The notes beneath the pieces are model-generated. The model ran no database searches. It was not told the origin of the DNA and was given only the letters and a program-made list of their open reading frames with translations. Below, piece after piece: positions 12,812-24,409 of a DNA stretch of 64,000 nucleotides (its first letter is position 1; each line of letters opens with the position of its first letter). A program made the position numbers and the translations under genes. The stretch is taken from assembly GCA_028564925.1 (NCBI GenBank), contig CM053026.1:135112031-135176030 (forward strand), read 5' to 3'. The DNA is from Lithobates sylvaticus. Its lineage: Eukaryota; Chordata; Amphibia; Anura; Ranidae.

Positions 12812-13232
12812 AGTCTATACCAGACTAGAGGGCTCTGGTATGGCATTTGATGGGGGGATAGTTTTTTAATCAGTGTCCCTGATATATACTAGATCCTCAG
12901 CAAGTATATGGGTCTGGTATTTGTTTTTTAGGGGTAGACCCTAAGAAAAAGGATTTGATAATTGAAAAAAAATATGTAAAAAGAAAAGTGGAAAGATTGA
13001 AAATTAAAAAAAAAAAATGAAAAACAAAAAAAAAACAACAATAAAATGAAAAACTGACCGCTGACACACATACATGAAGAAAAAAAAAGTCCTAAAGAGG
13101 ACTGCTGGGTTTATTCAGATCACAGTAAAAGCAGGTGGTCTTACACTCCATTCTCACCAGCCCCACAAACTGATTTACTGCAAAATATCAGTGGCAATAT
13201 ACAAGTCTAAATATAGTACTGTACATAGTACA
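12812..13232. other. Unassigned, A-rich low complexity
   Basis: No gene is seen. The stretch is A-rich (about 12960-13090) with fragments resembling the TCTGGTATGG motif of the palindromic hAT family near 12830-12930. Confidence 0.4.
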
Positions 13233-13234
13233 TA

Positions 13235-13451
13235 CCCTGTTTCCCCGAAAATAAGACCTAGCGTGATTGTAGGTGATGGCTGCAATATAAGCCCTACCCC
13301 CCAAATAAGCCCTACTTTGTCCCCCCAAAAATAAGCCCCACCCTGAAAATAAGACCTACAATGACTTAAACTAGGGCTTATTTGGGGGGTAGGGCTTATA
13401 TTGCAGCCATCACCGACAATCACGCTAGGTCTTATTTTCGGGGAAACAGGG
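13235..13451. mobile_element. 217-bp palindromic MITE, TA-flanked, copy 1
   Basis: The element opens CCCTGTTTCCCCGAAAATAA and closes with the inverse. TA lies on both sides (13233-13234 and 13452-13453), fitting Tc1/mariner-type insertion. The two halves are largely complementary around a centre near 13343, so a transcript folds into a long hairpin. There is no coding content. A second copy at 13952 differs at two positions that I can see. Confidence 0.85.
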
Positions 13452-13951
13452 TAGCAGCAATGTATAGCTCTATAACAGCACACTACACTAGAAAACTCTC
13501 TCGCCCTAAAAGCACGGTCAGCCGTCCCTCACTAAGCTTTTAGCTGTTTCAGAAAGTGCTACTTCTACTATATCTCTGTTCCTCTGCTGCAGTGAAGACT
13601 GGTGTCTATCATATCTGCAGTCCTTGTGACAGCAGGGGTGGTGGCAAAGTACAGGGGAAGCTGTGCCATAAGAGTAACCACAATAAAATTAAGCCTTAAT
13701 TAAGCCTTAATGAACTCATTTGATTGTAAACTTTTTAAAAATAAAGTAAAAGTAAAAATAACAATATATGAAAACAGACAAGTGCCACAAAGATGACATA
13801 GAGATACAAAACAATACAGTAGGATTGTAATAAGGTGATGTACCGGTATATATGCCAAGATGCTCATTATACATGTCAAAGAATCTGGATCACCAATAAG
13901 GGTTGTCCAATGGCAAACACATCAAAAATCAAAGGAGTATACCCCAATCTA

Positions 13952-14168
13952 CCCTGTTTCCCCAAAAATAAGACCTAGCGTGATTGTAGGTGATGGCTGC
14001 AATATAAGCCCTACCCCCCAAATAAGCCCTACTTTGTCCCCCCGAAAATAAGCCCCACCCTGAAAATAAGACCTACAATGACTTAAACTAGGGCTTATTT
14101 GGGGGGTAGGGCTTATATTGCAGCCATCACCGACAATCACGCTAGGTCTTATTTTCGGGGAAACAGGG
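13952..14168. mobile_element. 217-bp palindromic MITE, TA-flanked, copy 2
   Basis: It has the same length, orientation and ends as the copy at 13235, with TA at 13950-13951 and 14169-14170. By eye only two substitutions separate the copies (a G/A near the left end and an A/G in the middle), so they share a recent source or one was converted by the other. The flanks of the two copies are unrelated, which argues against a segmental duplication. Confidence 0.85.
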
Positions 14169-14284
14169 TATGAATGGACAAAGAATGATTAGAACTTTAT
14201 AGAATCTAAAAAGAAAACAACATTAAAAATCAAAAAGAAAACACCAAGAAAACAACCCCCCCCCCCCCCCCAAAAAAAAAAGGA

Positions 14285-14930
14285 ATAGATCAAAGCATAA
14301 ATCCATTACATGAGGACCAACTGTCATGGAGCCCATAGTTGTTAGAAATAACTCAATTTTAAATGGCAGTAAATGAACCATGGGTCCAATTTTGCATCAA
14401 AATAAGATTTGGAATCATGTAATGTATGGAAAAAAAATGTCATATAATTTGGTCAATACGTGAGATTACTTGGGAAAAAGGTACCATATTAGATTCCCAG
14501 TTTAAGGCAATTGCCCATTGCATAGTTACACAGGTAGTGTGTATGATTCTCAACAAATGTTTGGGGACATCAGGGATTTTACCAAACAGAAGGCAATGTT
14601 CGTGTGTCAAAGCAAGATGTCTGCCCGCCAACGTGTCAATTATGGTAAGTTGGTCCTTCCAGGTAGGTTGTAATCTATCACATCCCCAAAATATGTGCAG
14701 GAAGGAACCAGGGAGAGCGCAGTCACTAAAGCAGGAGGGGGAGACCTGAGAATACATAGTATGTAGGCGCGAGGGGGTATAATACCAGTGAGTAAAAAGT
14801 TTCAATGCTGTTTTATGTATCGTTAGTGATTTTGTGCAATTACGCATATTAAGCCATTTAGTCTCCCACTCCTGTATATCATACTCCGTACCCGACTCCC
14901 ATTCCCGTTAGACATACTGTATATAGTAAT
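14285..14930 (-). pseudogene. LINE (L1/Tx1-type) ORF2 C-terminal fragment
   Basis: Read leftward, the frame at 14847-14440 contains LKLFTHWYYTPSRLHTMYSQ and then CALPGSFLHIFWGCDRLQPTW. This is the C-terminal region of L1/Tx1-type ORF2 proteins with the conserved G-x-x-x-H-x-x-W-x-C element of the Cys/His tail. Coding-like sequence with stops extends to about 14930. The RT and endonuclease domains are absent, so it is a 5'-truncated remnant. It resembles the tail of the LINE at 26.6-33.8 kb. Confidence 0.8.
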
Positions 14931-14939
14931 TTGGAGTCG

Positions 14940-15190
14940 CCACCTATGGTGGCCATAGATTTATAAAGACCAGAAATTAAGCATTTTTGTCTAGAAGCCT
15001 CCCTACTTATGAATTCAAAGGAGGTATCTGCAGGGACTGGAGAATAATGGGTTAAAAAAAAAAAATCTTATTTTTAAATAATGATATAATTCCAGAGAAG
15101 GGCCATTTTTGGGTACAATGTTGCATGACAGCGCAATTGTCATTCAAAGTGCAACAGCACTGAAAGCTGAACATTGGCCTGGGCAGGAAG
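14940..15190. mobile_element. Right-end fragment of a piggyBac-like MITE
   Basis: GGGTACAATGTTGCATGACA, CATTCAAAGTGCAACAGCAC and CTGGGCAGGAAGGGGGTGAA match the right end of the element at 48.2-50.1 kb. Only that end is present, without a clear TTAA, so the fragment is truncated. Confidence 0.55.
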
Positions 15191-15307
15191 GGGGTGAAAG
15201 TGCCAAGTAGCCGGCAACACTGTAGTCCGTATAGCAATTTATTGGTGACTGATTACAAAGGAGTGAAAATAAAACAAAAAATCTGGTGCGTTTCAGCGAG
15301 AGCCTTA

Positions 15308-15624
15308 TGCCCTGTACACACGGTCAGAAAATTCCGACCACAAAATCCGTCACATTTTTTCCAAAGTTGTCAGAAAATCCGATTGTCCGGAACGTGGTGA
15401 CGTTCGTTACGTATGACGGAACTACGTAGAGGCTAGTAGCCAAGAGCTTTGGTCTCGTAATTTGATCTGAGCATGTCACTTTGTCCGTCGGAATTCTCTA
15501 CAAACGATCGGGAAAAAGTCTGATCGGATTTTTTTTGTTGGAAAATTTTAGATCCTGCTCTCAAATCCGACAGAAAAAAAGTCCGATAGAGTCCACACAC
15601 GATCGAATTTTCGTGTACAGGGCA
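15308..15624. mobile_element. Harbinger-type MITE with TTA target duplication
   Basis: The ends TGCCCTGTACACACGGTC and CGTGTACAGGGCA are inverted repeats flanked by TTA on both sides (15305-15307 and 15625-15627), the 3-bp TWA duplication typical of PIF/Harbinger. The interior shares GAACGTGGTGACGTTCGTTA and the ACTACGTAGAGGCTAGTAGC segment with the MITE at 54.6 kb. There is no transposase. The likely source of mobility is a relative of the Harbinger gene at 53.4-54.3 kb. Confidence 0.85.
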
Positions 15625-16009
15625 TTAGTCATATAAATTGTTATACAGACTACAGTGTGTGAACCAACTCCATAAAGAATGATTGATTTTTTTTTCTCCT
15701 CCAGCATTTTGGAGCTTCGAGCTTCAAGCTACAAAACGCTGAGGTGCGAATGGGGTCTTATAGCCAAATCTAAAGTTAGGCATCTTAGATATATCTAATC
15801 CTAGTGTAGAGCAAAAAACTGTTTTTCTTTAATAACCCCCATTCCAGATGCACACACCTACCTTTCCTTTAATCTCCCACTGCTCCATCCATCTACAAGG
15901 AGTGAGGAAAGGAAGAGCCACGTAAGCTCCAACATTCTCTTCTTCTATACTATAAAGCTCAATGTATATGAAAGCCTAAGTAGCAAGTGCTATGTTCAAT
16001 AGCAATATA

Positions 16010-17400
16010 CAGATCAGGGTAAAGAGCCAATCATGGCAGCTCTTTACCATGTTATCAGCTGTGTCCAATCACAGCTGATTACAGTTGTAAACAGGATTTG
16101 CCAGTTATCGGCAATCCTCTCTTCACGCTGTTAGAGCGTGAGGAGAGCCGAAAACCAGCAAAATTCACACAGGGGACATGTGCACTGACAATCAGGGCAC
16201 TAATCCTCAGTATCCTGGTTATCAGTGCAGGCCCAACAGTGCCCACCAGTCCTGCCAATCAGCCAGTGGCGTAACTAGAACCTTCAGGGACGCGATGCAA
16301 GAAACCATGAAGGGCCCCCCTGACCCCTGGACAGGGCCCTTTCCTCTGAGCCCAGTGGCGGAACAACAGGGCCCGGTCGCAAGTGGGTGGCTGGATATAA
16401 AGGAACCGATTTCTCCATTCCCCCCCCACACTTCTCCTCCTCTCCCTCCCGCAGACATTCAGCGGCTGCAGGAGGAAAATGGAGAGATGGGTTCCTCTAT
16501 GTCAGTGTTTCTCAATCTTTTTCCAGTCAGGGCACACTTGAAGTATACTCCTAGGTGAATGGGGCTGCACTGCAACTACCCTGCAACTGTGGTGTGCATT
16601 GCATGAAGTTGCAGCATAGTGAGGAACAGCATTTTTTTGCTGGTACTTTGAACAAGCAAGAAAAAAAATCTGTTCTGATTGTACATATATAGGGGGTCAG
16701 GATTCAACGTGCATACATAAAATGTGCATACATACATCTAAACACAAACACACACACACATACACATATATAAACACACACACATAAATACCCATACATG
16801 CACATACACACACACACATACATACAGAAAGCCTTTTAAAAATCGGCAGTGCTTTACCTTACCTCTTCCTGCCAGGTACTACCACTGTAGGGGGAGACAA
16901 AAGCACAGCACACACTGCTTTCAATTTAGGTCTATTAGTGTGGTCTCAGCCACCCCTGCACCTTTTCCTATCATGATATACAGGGGGCCCTCAAGGGCCC
17001 CCTGCCCTCAAAGACCCCCTGCAGCGTGGGGCCCGGTCACCATGGCGATCTCAGCGACCCCTATACTTCTGCTACTGCAATCAGCGGCCATCAGTGATTC
17101 CTATCAGTCCCACCTATCATTGCCCCCTATCAGTGTTTTTTTTTGTATTGTTTAGCAAAAAATAAAAAGCCCCAGTGAATAGATTGTTTTCTTTTGGGTT
17201 TTTTTGTGCAAAATATCAGTGCCTATCGGTGAAGAAGAAAAATTACTTATTTTCAAAATTTTATGACAGGAACAAAGAAAAACTTAAATTTTTTCAAAAT
17301 TTTCAGTTTTTTTTTTGTTTGTTTAGCAAAAAATAAAAACCCAGTGGCGAATAAATACCACCAAAAGAAAAGGTTCTCCTATATGTTCAGATTTATGAAA
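16010..17400. mobile_element. Degenerate piggyBac-like repeat split by a hAT
   Basis: The left part (16010-16263) has the AATCATGGCAGCTC and GTCCAATCACAGCTGATTAC segments typical of the frog TTAA elements. The right part (17078-17400) carries GCGGCCATCAGTGATTCCTA, AAAATTTTATGACAGGAACA and GCAAAAAATAAAAACCCAGT, matching the block near 49.8-49.9 kb. The hAT element at 16264-17077 interrupts it. Its own TTAA borders are not clear, so the limits are approximate. Confidence 0.55.
16264..17077. mobile_element. hAT-type element with CAGTGGCGTAAC end, 8-bp duplication CAATCAGC
   Basis: The element begins CAGTGGCGTAACTAG and ends CTGCTACTG. It is flanked by the perfect 8-bp duplication CAATCAGC (16256-16263 and 17078-17085). 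Removing it restores the continuity of the surrounding piggyBac-like repeat (CCAATCAGCGGCCATCAGTG), which supports the call. Inside are a second hAT-like start (CAGTGTTTCTCAATC near 16505) and a CA-rich microsatellite at about 16738-16830. There is no transposase. Confidence 0.8.
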
Positions 17401-18319
17401 CCTTGGTGAGAATTGAGGGTTATGAGAATCAATTGGAAAGATACAAATAACAATACAAATATTAGGAAGCTTATAACTTTTCCCTATTCTACAAAAAATA
17501 AGTGATTTTGTTGATATCTCTGCCCCCTTTTAAGAGTCCTTTGAACTTTTTCTCAATAGGGCAAGGAATGAGAAAAAATGTTGGCTTGAGTTTTGGTTTA
17601 TCCTGCTCATGTGTGTCTATGTAACTATTATTGACATTTGAGATTTGCAAAAAAATGTGTTGCTTTATGTGTCACCAGATCCAAATATTAATTATAATGA
17701 GGGATATCCATTTACGCTAATAAGCTGGTTTTGCTCTGAGGCCATATGGCAGAAATCTGGACGAATGAATTTGGGTGGTGTTTTTCTCCTAGTCTACAGA
17801 CAGGTTGTTTGCCTCATTGTTCAATTCCCTCAGATGTACACAACAAGTGAACAGTAACAATTAAGCAATACTCTCGGAAGAACAGAACATTGTTGTACAA
17901 TGATGACCATTTCTGAAGGGAATATTATGATTATAGTCTGAACAGCTATGTGTTTAAAGTAAATGAAATAAAAAACAAGACATAAAGTAGCTAGTAAATC
18001 ACACTTTATACGTTTTATGGAAAAACCGATTATGATACACAGTTTTTTAACTACTTCTTACATCACTAGTACAAATTCAAATTTGAAATGCCCAGGTTTT
18101 TCACAATGGCTATTCAAAAAACACAAAAGCAATACACGATGTGTAAGCAACCTATGGCAATCGATTATGGTCTTAGTATTCATCATTCACTGATCCCACT
18201 TCAGTAATCAGAAATGTGGTTGTTTGCCTTAGTTTTCTATGTTTTGTAATACATCCCCATTGTCACTCGCACTGCTATATCGAATACTCCTCAATGTATG
18301 AAACATATTTTTTTTTTAT
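17401..18319. other. Unassigned AT-rich DNA
   Basis: No gene or repeat boundary is recognised. The open frame at 17645-17857 has no recognisable domain. Confidence 0.4.
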
Positions 18320-18966
18320 TTAAAGTTGAGGTAAACCTGAATTTTTTTTTTTTAATTAAGGCTTGCACCTTGTACAGTATAGGATTTCATGTCATCTGTG
18401 CCCAGTCTTGCCTCAAAGAGTTAATCCAGCTCTGAGCAATCCTCTTATCTTTTTTCAGTGAGATAAAAATGTTCAGACAGAGAAATAGGAGACCGTTTCT
18501 CCCCCTTGCTGTCAGTGACAGGTGATTTACATATCTCATGCACAAGCCTGAGAGAGACATTTTGTGTACTTCAGAATCCCTCCTCCTTTCTTCTCCAGCT
18601 CTCCCAGGATTGGCTGCTCCACACCTCAGCATGATTGGGCATGCTGAAGTCATGTGGTGACCTTTCTGGGTTTTGACTTGATGTTAGTGATCATAGCAGA
18701 AGTTCACTGTAAGAAATACACAGGAGAAAATGCATATTGACAAGGGGAGTGTAGAGGTGTGTAGGGAGTCTACTGACAGCACGACTCCACCCACTGAGCT
18801 CCATACAACAGACCCACCTGCAGAATCTGCAGTTTTTCGGGTCTCATAACAGACAGAGGGGAAACATTTGACAGGTAAGGATACAGCAGGAGGCATGTAT
18901 ATCCTTATAGATAACCACTATGGCAGTAGTTTAGAAAGGAGGAGAGTGGGTTTACATCCACTTTAA
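18320..18966. mobile_element. TTAA-flanked MITE (piggyBac-like)
   Basis: It opens TTAAAGTTGAGGTAAACC and closes GGGTTTACATCCACTTTAA, giving imperfect terminal inverted repeats bounded by TTAA. The central part is C/T-rich and carries short inverted segments. The minus-strand frames at 18387-18653 and 18684-18896 have no known domain. Non-autonomous. Confidence 0.65.
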
Positions 18967-19277
18967 TGACTCTGTGTATTATTTTGGACTTCTTTGAATG
19001 GGTGGGTGTTAACCTTAACAATGTAATTCCAGTTGACATTTTTCCCTGGATTATGTAAAGTATTATAAACCACTTATTGCAATCTCATTAAATTTGGTTC
19101 AGAGAATTTATTAAGGTCTAGCCTTCTAAATGTCCTGGCCTGTAAATTGGACGCAAGAATCTACAAATTCTCCCCATTTGTGATTTTCACTATTAGAGAA
19201 TTCATTAAGATATTAAAGTAAGCAAGTAAACATGTTAGAACTGTCAGCAAAATTTTGCAAAATTGTCATTGAGCTTC
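18967..19277. other. Unassigned AT-rich spacer
   Basis: Nothing recognisable is seen between two TTAA elements. Confidence 0.4.
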
Positions 19278-20227
19278 TTAACCCCTTCAATACCCGCCCA
19301 TAGTCATATGACGCCCACAAGGTGGATCTACCATCCTGGGTGGGCGTCATATGACGTCCTCCCATTCCCGGCCACCTGGTGCGGGTGCCCGGTGGCCTCG
19401 ATGTCCGCCGGGCACCCGCGATTGCCCGTTAAAACAACGGGACCGTGCGGGACCGTGGAGCTGTGTGTGTAAACACACAGCTCCACGTCCTGTCAGCGAG
19501 CAGGAGACCGATCATGTGATCCCAGTACGGAGGAACACATGATCGGTCTCCTCCCCTTGAGTCCCCTTCCCCCACAGTTAGAATCACATATATAGGGAAT
19601 ACATTAACCCCTACAGCGCCCCCTAGTGTTAACCCCTTCCCTGCCAGTCACATTTACACAGTAATCAATGCAATTTTATAGCAACGATCGCTGTGTAAAT
19701 GTGAATGGTCCCAAAAATGTGTCAAAAGTGTCCGAAGTGTCCGCCGCAATGTCGCAGTCACGAAAAAAAAATTGCAGATCGCCGCCATTACTAGTAAAAA
19801 AAAAAATGCAATAAATCTATCCCCTATTTTGTAGACGCTATAACTTTTGCGCAAACCGATCAATATACGCTTATTGCGATTTTTTTTACCAAAAATATGT
19901 AGAAGAATACGTATCGGCCTAAACTGAGTAAAAAAAATATTAAAAAAAAAAAAATGGGATATTTATTATAGCAAAAAGTAAAAAAATATTGTGTTTTTTT
20001 TCAAAATTGTCGCTCTTCTTTTGTTTATAGCGCAAAAAATAAAAACCGCAGGGGCGATCAAATACCACCAAAGGAAAGCTCTATTTGTGGGAAAAAAAGG
20101 ACGTCAATTTTGTTTGGGTGTAACGTCGCACGACCGCGCAATTGTTAGTTAAAGCGATGCAGTGCCGAATCGCAAAAAGTGCTCTGGTAAGGAAGGGTAA
20201 AAAAAGGCCCGGTGCTGAAGCCGTTAA
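19278..20227. mobile_element. piggyBac-like MITE, TTAACCCCTTC family, copy 1
   Basis: It begins TTAACCCCTTCAATACCC and ends in GGCTTCAGCACCGGGCC read inversely, with TTAA at both ends (19278-19281 and 20224-20227). The left third is GC-rich with hairpins such as GTCATATGACG and GATCATGTGATC. The right part carries a block shared by all family members here (ACTAGTAAAAAAAAAA, CTATCCCCTATTTTGTA, GTATCGGCCTAAACTGAG). There is no transposase. It is nearly identical to the copy beginning at 63276 but lacks 42 bp of CG-rich sequence. Its right TTAA is shared with the next element. Confidence 0.8.
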
Positions 20228-20677
20228 AGAGGAACTACAGTCTGCTCACATAATTTGTGATACTTTGCATATTATTTTATATATACTGTGATCCTGTACT
20301 TGCCAAATATGCTGCAAAAATCTCCCTCCACTGAGTCTGGCTGCATCCATTTTTTAACTGTGGGCAGGGGAAGCTGCTGCCTGTTCCCTTCCTGGAATTA
20401 TACACACACAGGCACACCTCCAACTCTGCAGTCCGGCAGCTCTCATTGGCCCTCCTATGACTCATCCCCTCTCATTTCTTGGCAAACTCTCATGGGAGTG
20501 AGAGCTGTGCATGATGTCATAGGCCTAGGCTTTTTACCAGACAAGAAACAGGAAGTGGGCTGTATAAGGTATTTACTGGCAGAAAAAAAAAAATGTTTTA
20601 CTGTCCAAAGTTAAAACAACAAGGGCAGAAGATTTAATAGATGGAAAGATGAAAATATTACTGAAGGTCCCCTTTAA
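20224..20677. mobile_element. TTAA-flanked MITE abutting the previous element
   Basis: It begins TTAAAGAGGAACTACAG and ends GGTCCCCTTTAA, with the left TTAA shared with the element at 19278. There is no significant coding content. The frame at 20288-20614 is open by chance and has no recognised domain. Confidence 0.6.
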
Positions 20678-20785
20678 GCAAAATTTGTGAGGAAAAAAAT
20701 CGTATTTGAAGAGTGTATTTAGGGTAGTTTAGAGTATTTCATTGAAAAATTTATCATTTGTGTTTCCCCCTCCTATTTTTGGGTA

Positions 20786-21527
20786 CTGTATATACTCGAG
20801 TATAAGCCGACCCGAATATAAGCCGAGGCACCTAATTTTACCACAAAAAACTGGGAAAACGTATTGACTCGAGTATAAGCCTAGGGTGAGAAATGCGCAG
20901 CTACTGTAAGTGGAAAAGAGGGTCAACAATGCCCATTTGCAGCCTCACTGTGCCCATTTGCATGCCTCACTGTGCCCATTTGCTGCCATAGGTCCCCCGA
21001 ACTTCAAACTCGGTAGTTAAGGATTCCTGGATGCCCCCTATCTGCAGCCAATTTGGGGTCTCTGGACCCAAAGGTTCCCAAAATGACATTGCTGCAGATG
21101 GACACAGTTGACCGACTTTGGGGCCCCTTGGTGCTAGGAACCACAAATATAGTGTGCAAACACAGTAGAACTAGCACTACAACATATCCAATGGCTGGGG
21201 CTCCTAGCACTAAGTGGCCCTGACATACGGGGCCCAAATTTGTTTCGGAAAATGTCAAGCACTTTTCTGCAAAAGAGAATGACATTTTGCAAACCGACTT
21301 TGGGGCCCCGTATCTCGCTAGTATCCCCAGCTTTGGATATGTTGTAGTGCAAGTTCCACTGTGTTTGCACACCAAATTTAGGGTTCCTAGATACAGGGCC
21401 CCAAAATCGGTTCGGAAAATTTCATTCTCTGCTGCAGAAAAGTGCTTGACTCAAGTATAAGCCGAGGGGGGCATTTTCAGCACAAAAAAATGTGCTGAAA
21501 ACTCGGCTTATACTCGAGTATATACGG
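20786..21527. mobile_element. TA-flanked element with TATACTCGAGTATAAGCC ends
   Basis: Terminal inverted repeats read CTGTATATACTCGAGTATAA on the left and CCGTATATACTCGAGTATAA (reverse complement) on the right, flanked by TA (20784-20785 and 21528-21529). This fits a Tc1/mariner-type non-autonomous element. The ends are themselves palindromic (TATACTCGAGTATA). The interior 21000-21430 holds diverged direct and inverted repeats of a unit containing TTTGGGGCCCC and GTGTTTGCACA. There is no transposase. Confidence 0.75.
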
Positions 21528-21661
21528 TATGTGAACTTCATTTATGTACTGTATTGTTGCTTTAATATTTTATTTCACTTTATTCAATAACAAAATATGA
21601 AATAATGGGTCTATCGATCAACCGGAACTGTGCCACTTCATCAGACAGATAAATCTAACAC

Positions 21662-21914
21662 TAAGGCTCGGTTTCCACTACTGCGAGTTGTTGTGAGACT
21701 TGAGACATGTGAAGTCGCATGACAAGTCAAAATCCATGTGTTTCAATAGTCCCCATTCTAATTGCAGTGACTCCAAAAAAGGTTTTTGCACTACTTTGTT
21801 CCGCCTTCGGTGTGACTTGTTCTCGTATGCTTCTCACCGGTCGCATGACATCACATCAAAATTGCACTGTAAATCATGTGACTTTGGGGTCGCAATAGTG
21901 GAAACCTAGCCTAA
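21662..21914. mobile_element. Short foldback MITE
   Basis: The ends TAAGGCTCGGTTTCCACTA and TAGTGGAAACCTAGCCTAA are inverted repeats with GCGAG/TCGCAA just inside. The interior carries GTCGCATGACA and CATGTGACTTTG segments that partly pair. Target duplication is not clear and the superfamily is unassigned. Confidence 0.65.
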
Positions 21915-22079
21915 CACCTAGCTGTATCTCCCCTTTATTATTATTATTAATTTACTGTATATAGTACCAAAAATTTAGATGTTTTTCATATTGTTCATTC
22001 ACATCAGTTTTTTCCCCGAAGGTAGCTTACAATCTAAGTTGTCTATCTCACATACATAACAAACTTGGAGAAGTTCTGC

Positions 22080-22515
22080 TTGTTTGCAAATCCCAGCCCC
22101 CCCCCCCCCCACCCCCACTGCCACATTTGGGGGGAGAGGGGTTTTGACAGGTACCTACTTCCACACCCGGCTCAGATCGCCGTGGCAATCTAAGCCAGAG
22201 GTTCAGCCCTTCCTCCTTCCCCCGCAGTATTCTGGGACACATCACAGGTCCCAGAAGACAACAGGGCCATTCATAAGGCACAGTGTGGCTGGCACAGTAG
22301 GAAACTGTCTGTGGAGCCTCAAGGCATCACTTCCTGTTTCCCTTACTAGACATGCCAGCGCCTGCACCCGAAGCCGTTTGAAGAATCAGCTCGGGTGAGG
22401 ACATTGCTGGATCCCTGGACAGGTGAGTGTCCTTAGGTTAAAAGTCAGTAGCTACAGTATTTGTAGCTGCTGAGTTTACATTTTTTTGGGGGGGAGCCTG
22501 GAGCTCCTCCTTAAC
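22080..22515. mobile_element. Partial TTAA element
   Basis: The right border CTCCAGGCTCC-type end reaches TTAA at 22512-22515 (GAGCTCCTCCTTAA). The AGTCAGTAGCTACAGTATTT segment near 22444 matches, in inverse orientation, the AGCAGCTACAAATACTGCAG segment at 25070 in another TTAA element. The left border is not identifiable. A C-run of about 14 bases lies at 22098. Confidence 0.5.
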
Positions 22516-23182
22516 CTACCATCATGTCTTCAGGGGGGATTTACTAGAACTGGTGCACTCAGAATCTGGTGTAGCTGTGCAGAGTAACCAATCAGCTTCT
22601 AACTTCAGTTTGTTCAATTAAGCTGTGGCAATAAAACCTGGAAGCTGGTTGGTTTCTATGAAAAGCTGGAGTAGATTTTGCACTCTTCAGTTTTTGTAAA
22701 TACCCCATTTGTTTCTCTTACCTTCCCTTTCTCTCACTCTCTTTCATCTTTGCCCCTCAACTTCTGTATCTCTTCATTCTATAGCTTAATCTCTTCCCCT
22801 AGTATATTCCTGCAGCTATTCATCTGCACTTTCATATCTGAAGGCCACATGCCACCTAGTATGGCCCCTCCTCATTCACCCTCATTTTCCACCCTGCAGT
22901 GGTTTTGTTTATATTTTGAGACAAGGTTTGGGGGCAGATTTATGGATGGCTTTGTGAGTTGCTGATCTGAAGCCAGATGAGGAATTGGCAGATAGGGGTG
23001 GTGAGGGATGAGATAACTGTACACCTCAAGATGTAACCATTGATGGTAATGTCTCTATGTGACTGTATTCATATGATTTTTTTCTTCTTTAAATACCATT
23101 TTTTTTTTTTGTAAAATATGAGGCTAATGAGGGGATTTTTTTTGGAATGACAAGTCCCTTTCACGTCACTCCTTTTTTAGTC
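22516..23182. other. Unassigned DNA
   Basis: No gene is recognised. The C/T-rich segment 22690-22900 is open in one frame but shows only low-complexity Ser/Phe/Leu sequence. Confidence 0.4.
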
Positions 23183-23185
23183 TAA

Positions 23186-23598
23186 TGCCGCGTACACACA
23201 TTCAGAAATTCGGCCAGCAAAAGACTGATGAGAGCTTTTGGTTGGAAAATGCGACCATGTGTAGGCTCCATCGGACTTTTGCTGGCCGAATTCCCGCCAG
23301 CAAAAGATTGAGAGCAGGTTCTCTATTTTTCGGTCGGAAAAAGTTCCGATTGGAAATTTCGATCGTCTGTAGCAATTCCGACACACAAAAATTCCTACGC
23401 ATGCTCGGAAACAATTTGACGCATGCTCGGAAGCATTGAACTTCATTTTCTCAGCTCGTTGTAGTGTTGTACGTCACCGTGTTCTTGACGGTTGAAAGTT
23501 CAGAGAACTTTTGTGTGACCGTGTGTATGCAAGCCAAGCTTGAGCGGAAAACCATCCAAGTTTTTTCTGATAGAAAATCCGCTCATGTGTACGGGGCA
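23186..23598. mobile_element. Harbinger-type MITE, TWA duplication
   Basis: The ends TGCCGCGTACACACATTC and CATGTGTACGGGGCA form inverted repeats flanked by TAA and TTA. The segment near 23510-23540 (TTTGTGTGACCGTGTGTATG) is shared with the 5' region of the Harbinger gene at 54.2 kb. The interior shows inverted pairs around TTCGGCCAGCAAAAG/TTTTGCTGGCCGAATT. Frames open on both strands reflect this symmetry and are not genes. Confidence 0.85.
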
Positions 23599-23601
23599 TT
23601 A

Positions 23602-24409
23602 GACAACTAAATCCATCCATCTACTTAACATACCAGTGTTGCTCTGTAGAGGAACTGCATAATGCAAGACCTGACTCAAGGATATCAGTGGAAATATCTT
23701 GCAGGCTTCTATCTAGGGTTCAACAAGTAGCTGCACTTCAGACTATATTTACTGTAAATACAGACCTGGAAAGGACCTGGTGCAAAAAATTGGGATACAA
23801 AAGAGTATATTTCAAAAATAGCATATTTAGGGCCAACATACATATACATGTTTGTTTGGAAAGCTGTAGTAACTGGTACTTTCCATATATCCTCACAACA
23901 GCACGAGAAATGCGTATGTACTATGTTCATTGACAGTAGTGCTTGGGATTTCCCTCTACCTTATATAACCTAATTGTAAATACTACTAACACAGCTAACA
24001 ACCTTTTTTAACAAACACTCAAGAAACAGAAAATGCAACATCTGTTATTTCTTCTAAACAGCATCTAAAACAGGTCATAAATGTGATCACAAAAATCTAA
24101 AAAAGTATTTGTGTGGAAATGTTTCTCTGTCCTGGTGGAAATTCAAATGGAATCAAGAGCTGCAATGTTATTAGAAGTCACGATTAGTTTAATTGCCATT
24201 ATTATATAGTATGGTTTCAATGTAAGTATTAACTGATGTGTCAAAAGTGAGCTGACATTTTTGCTTCACTGAAGCATACTGAAAAAAAAAAAAATCTTTA
24301 TCTGGGCACAAAACTAAGCACATTTATTTTTGTGATCATTTACTTTTTGAAATATCTCCAGGTTCTTTAGATGTACAAAGCATGGCTGTTACACATGAAG
24401 AACAGGACT
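23602..24409. other. Unassigned AT-rich DNA
   Basis: No recognisable gene or repeat boundary. Overlapping frames near 23690-23930 on both strands lack domains. Confidence 0.4.
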
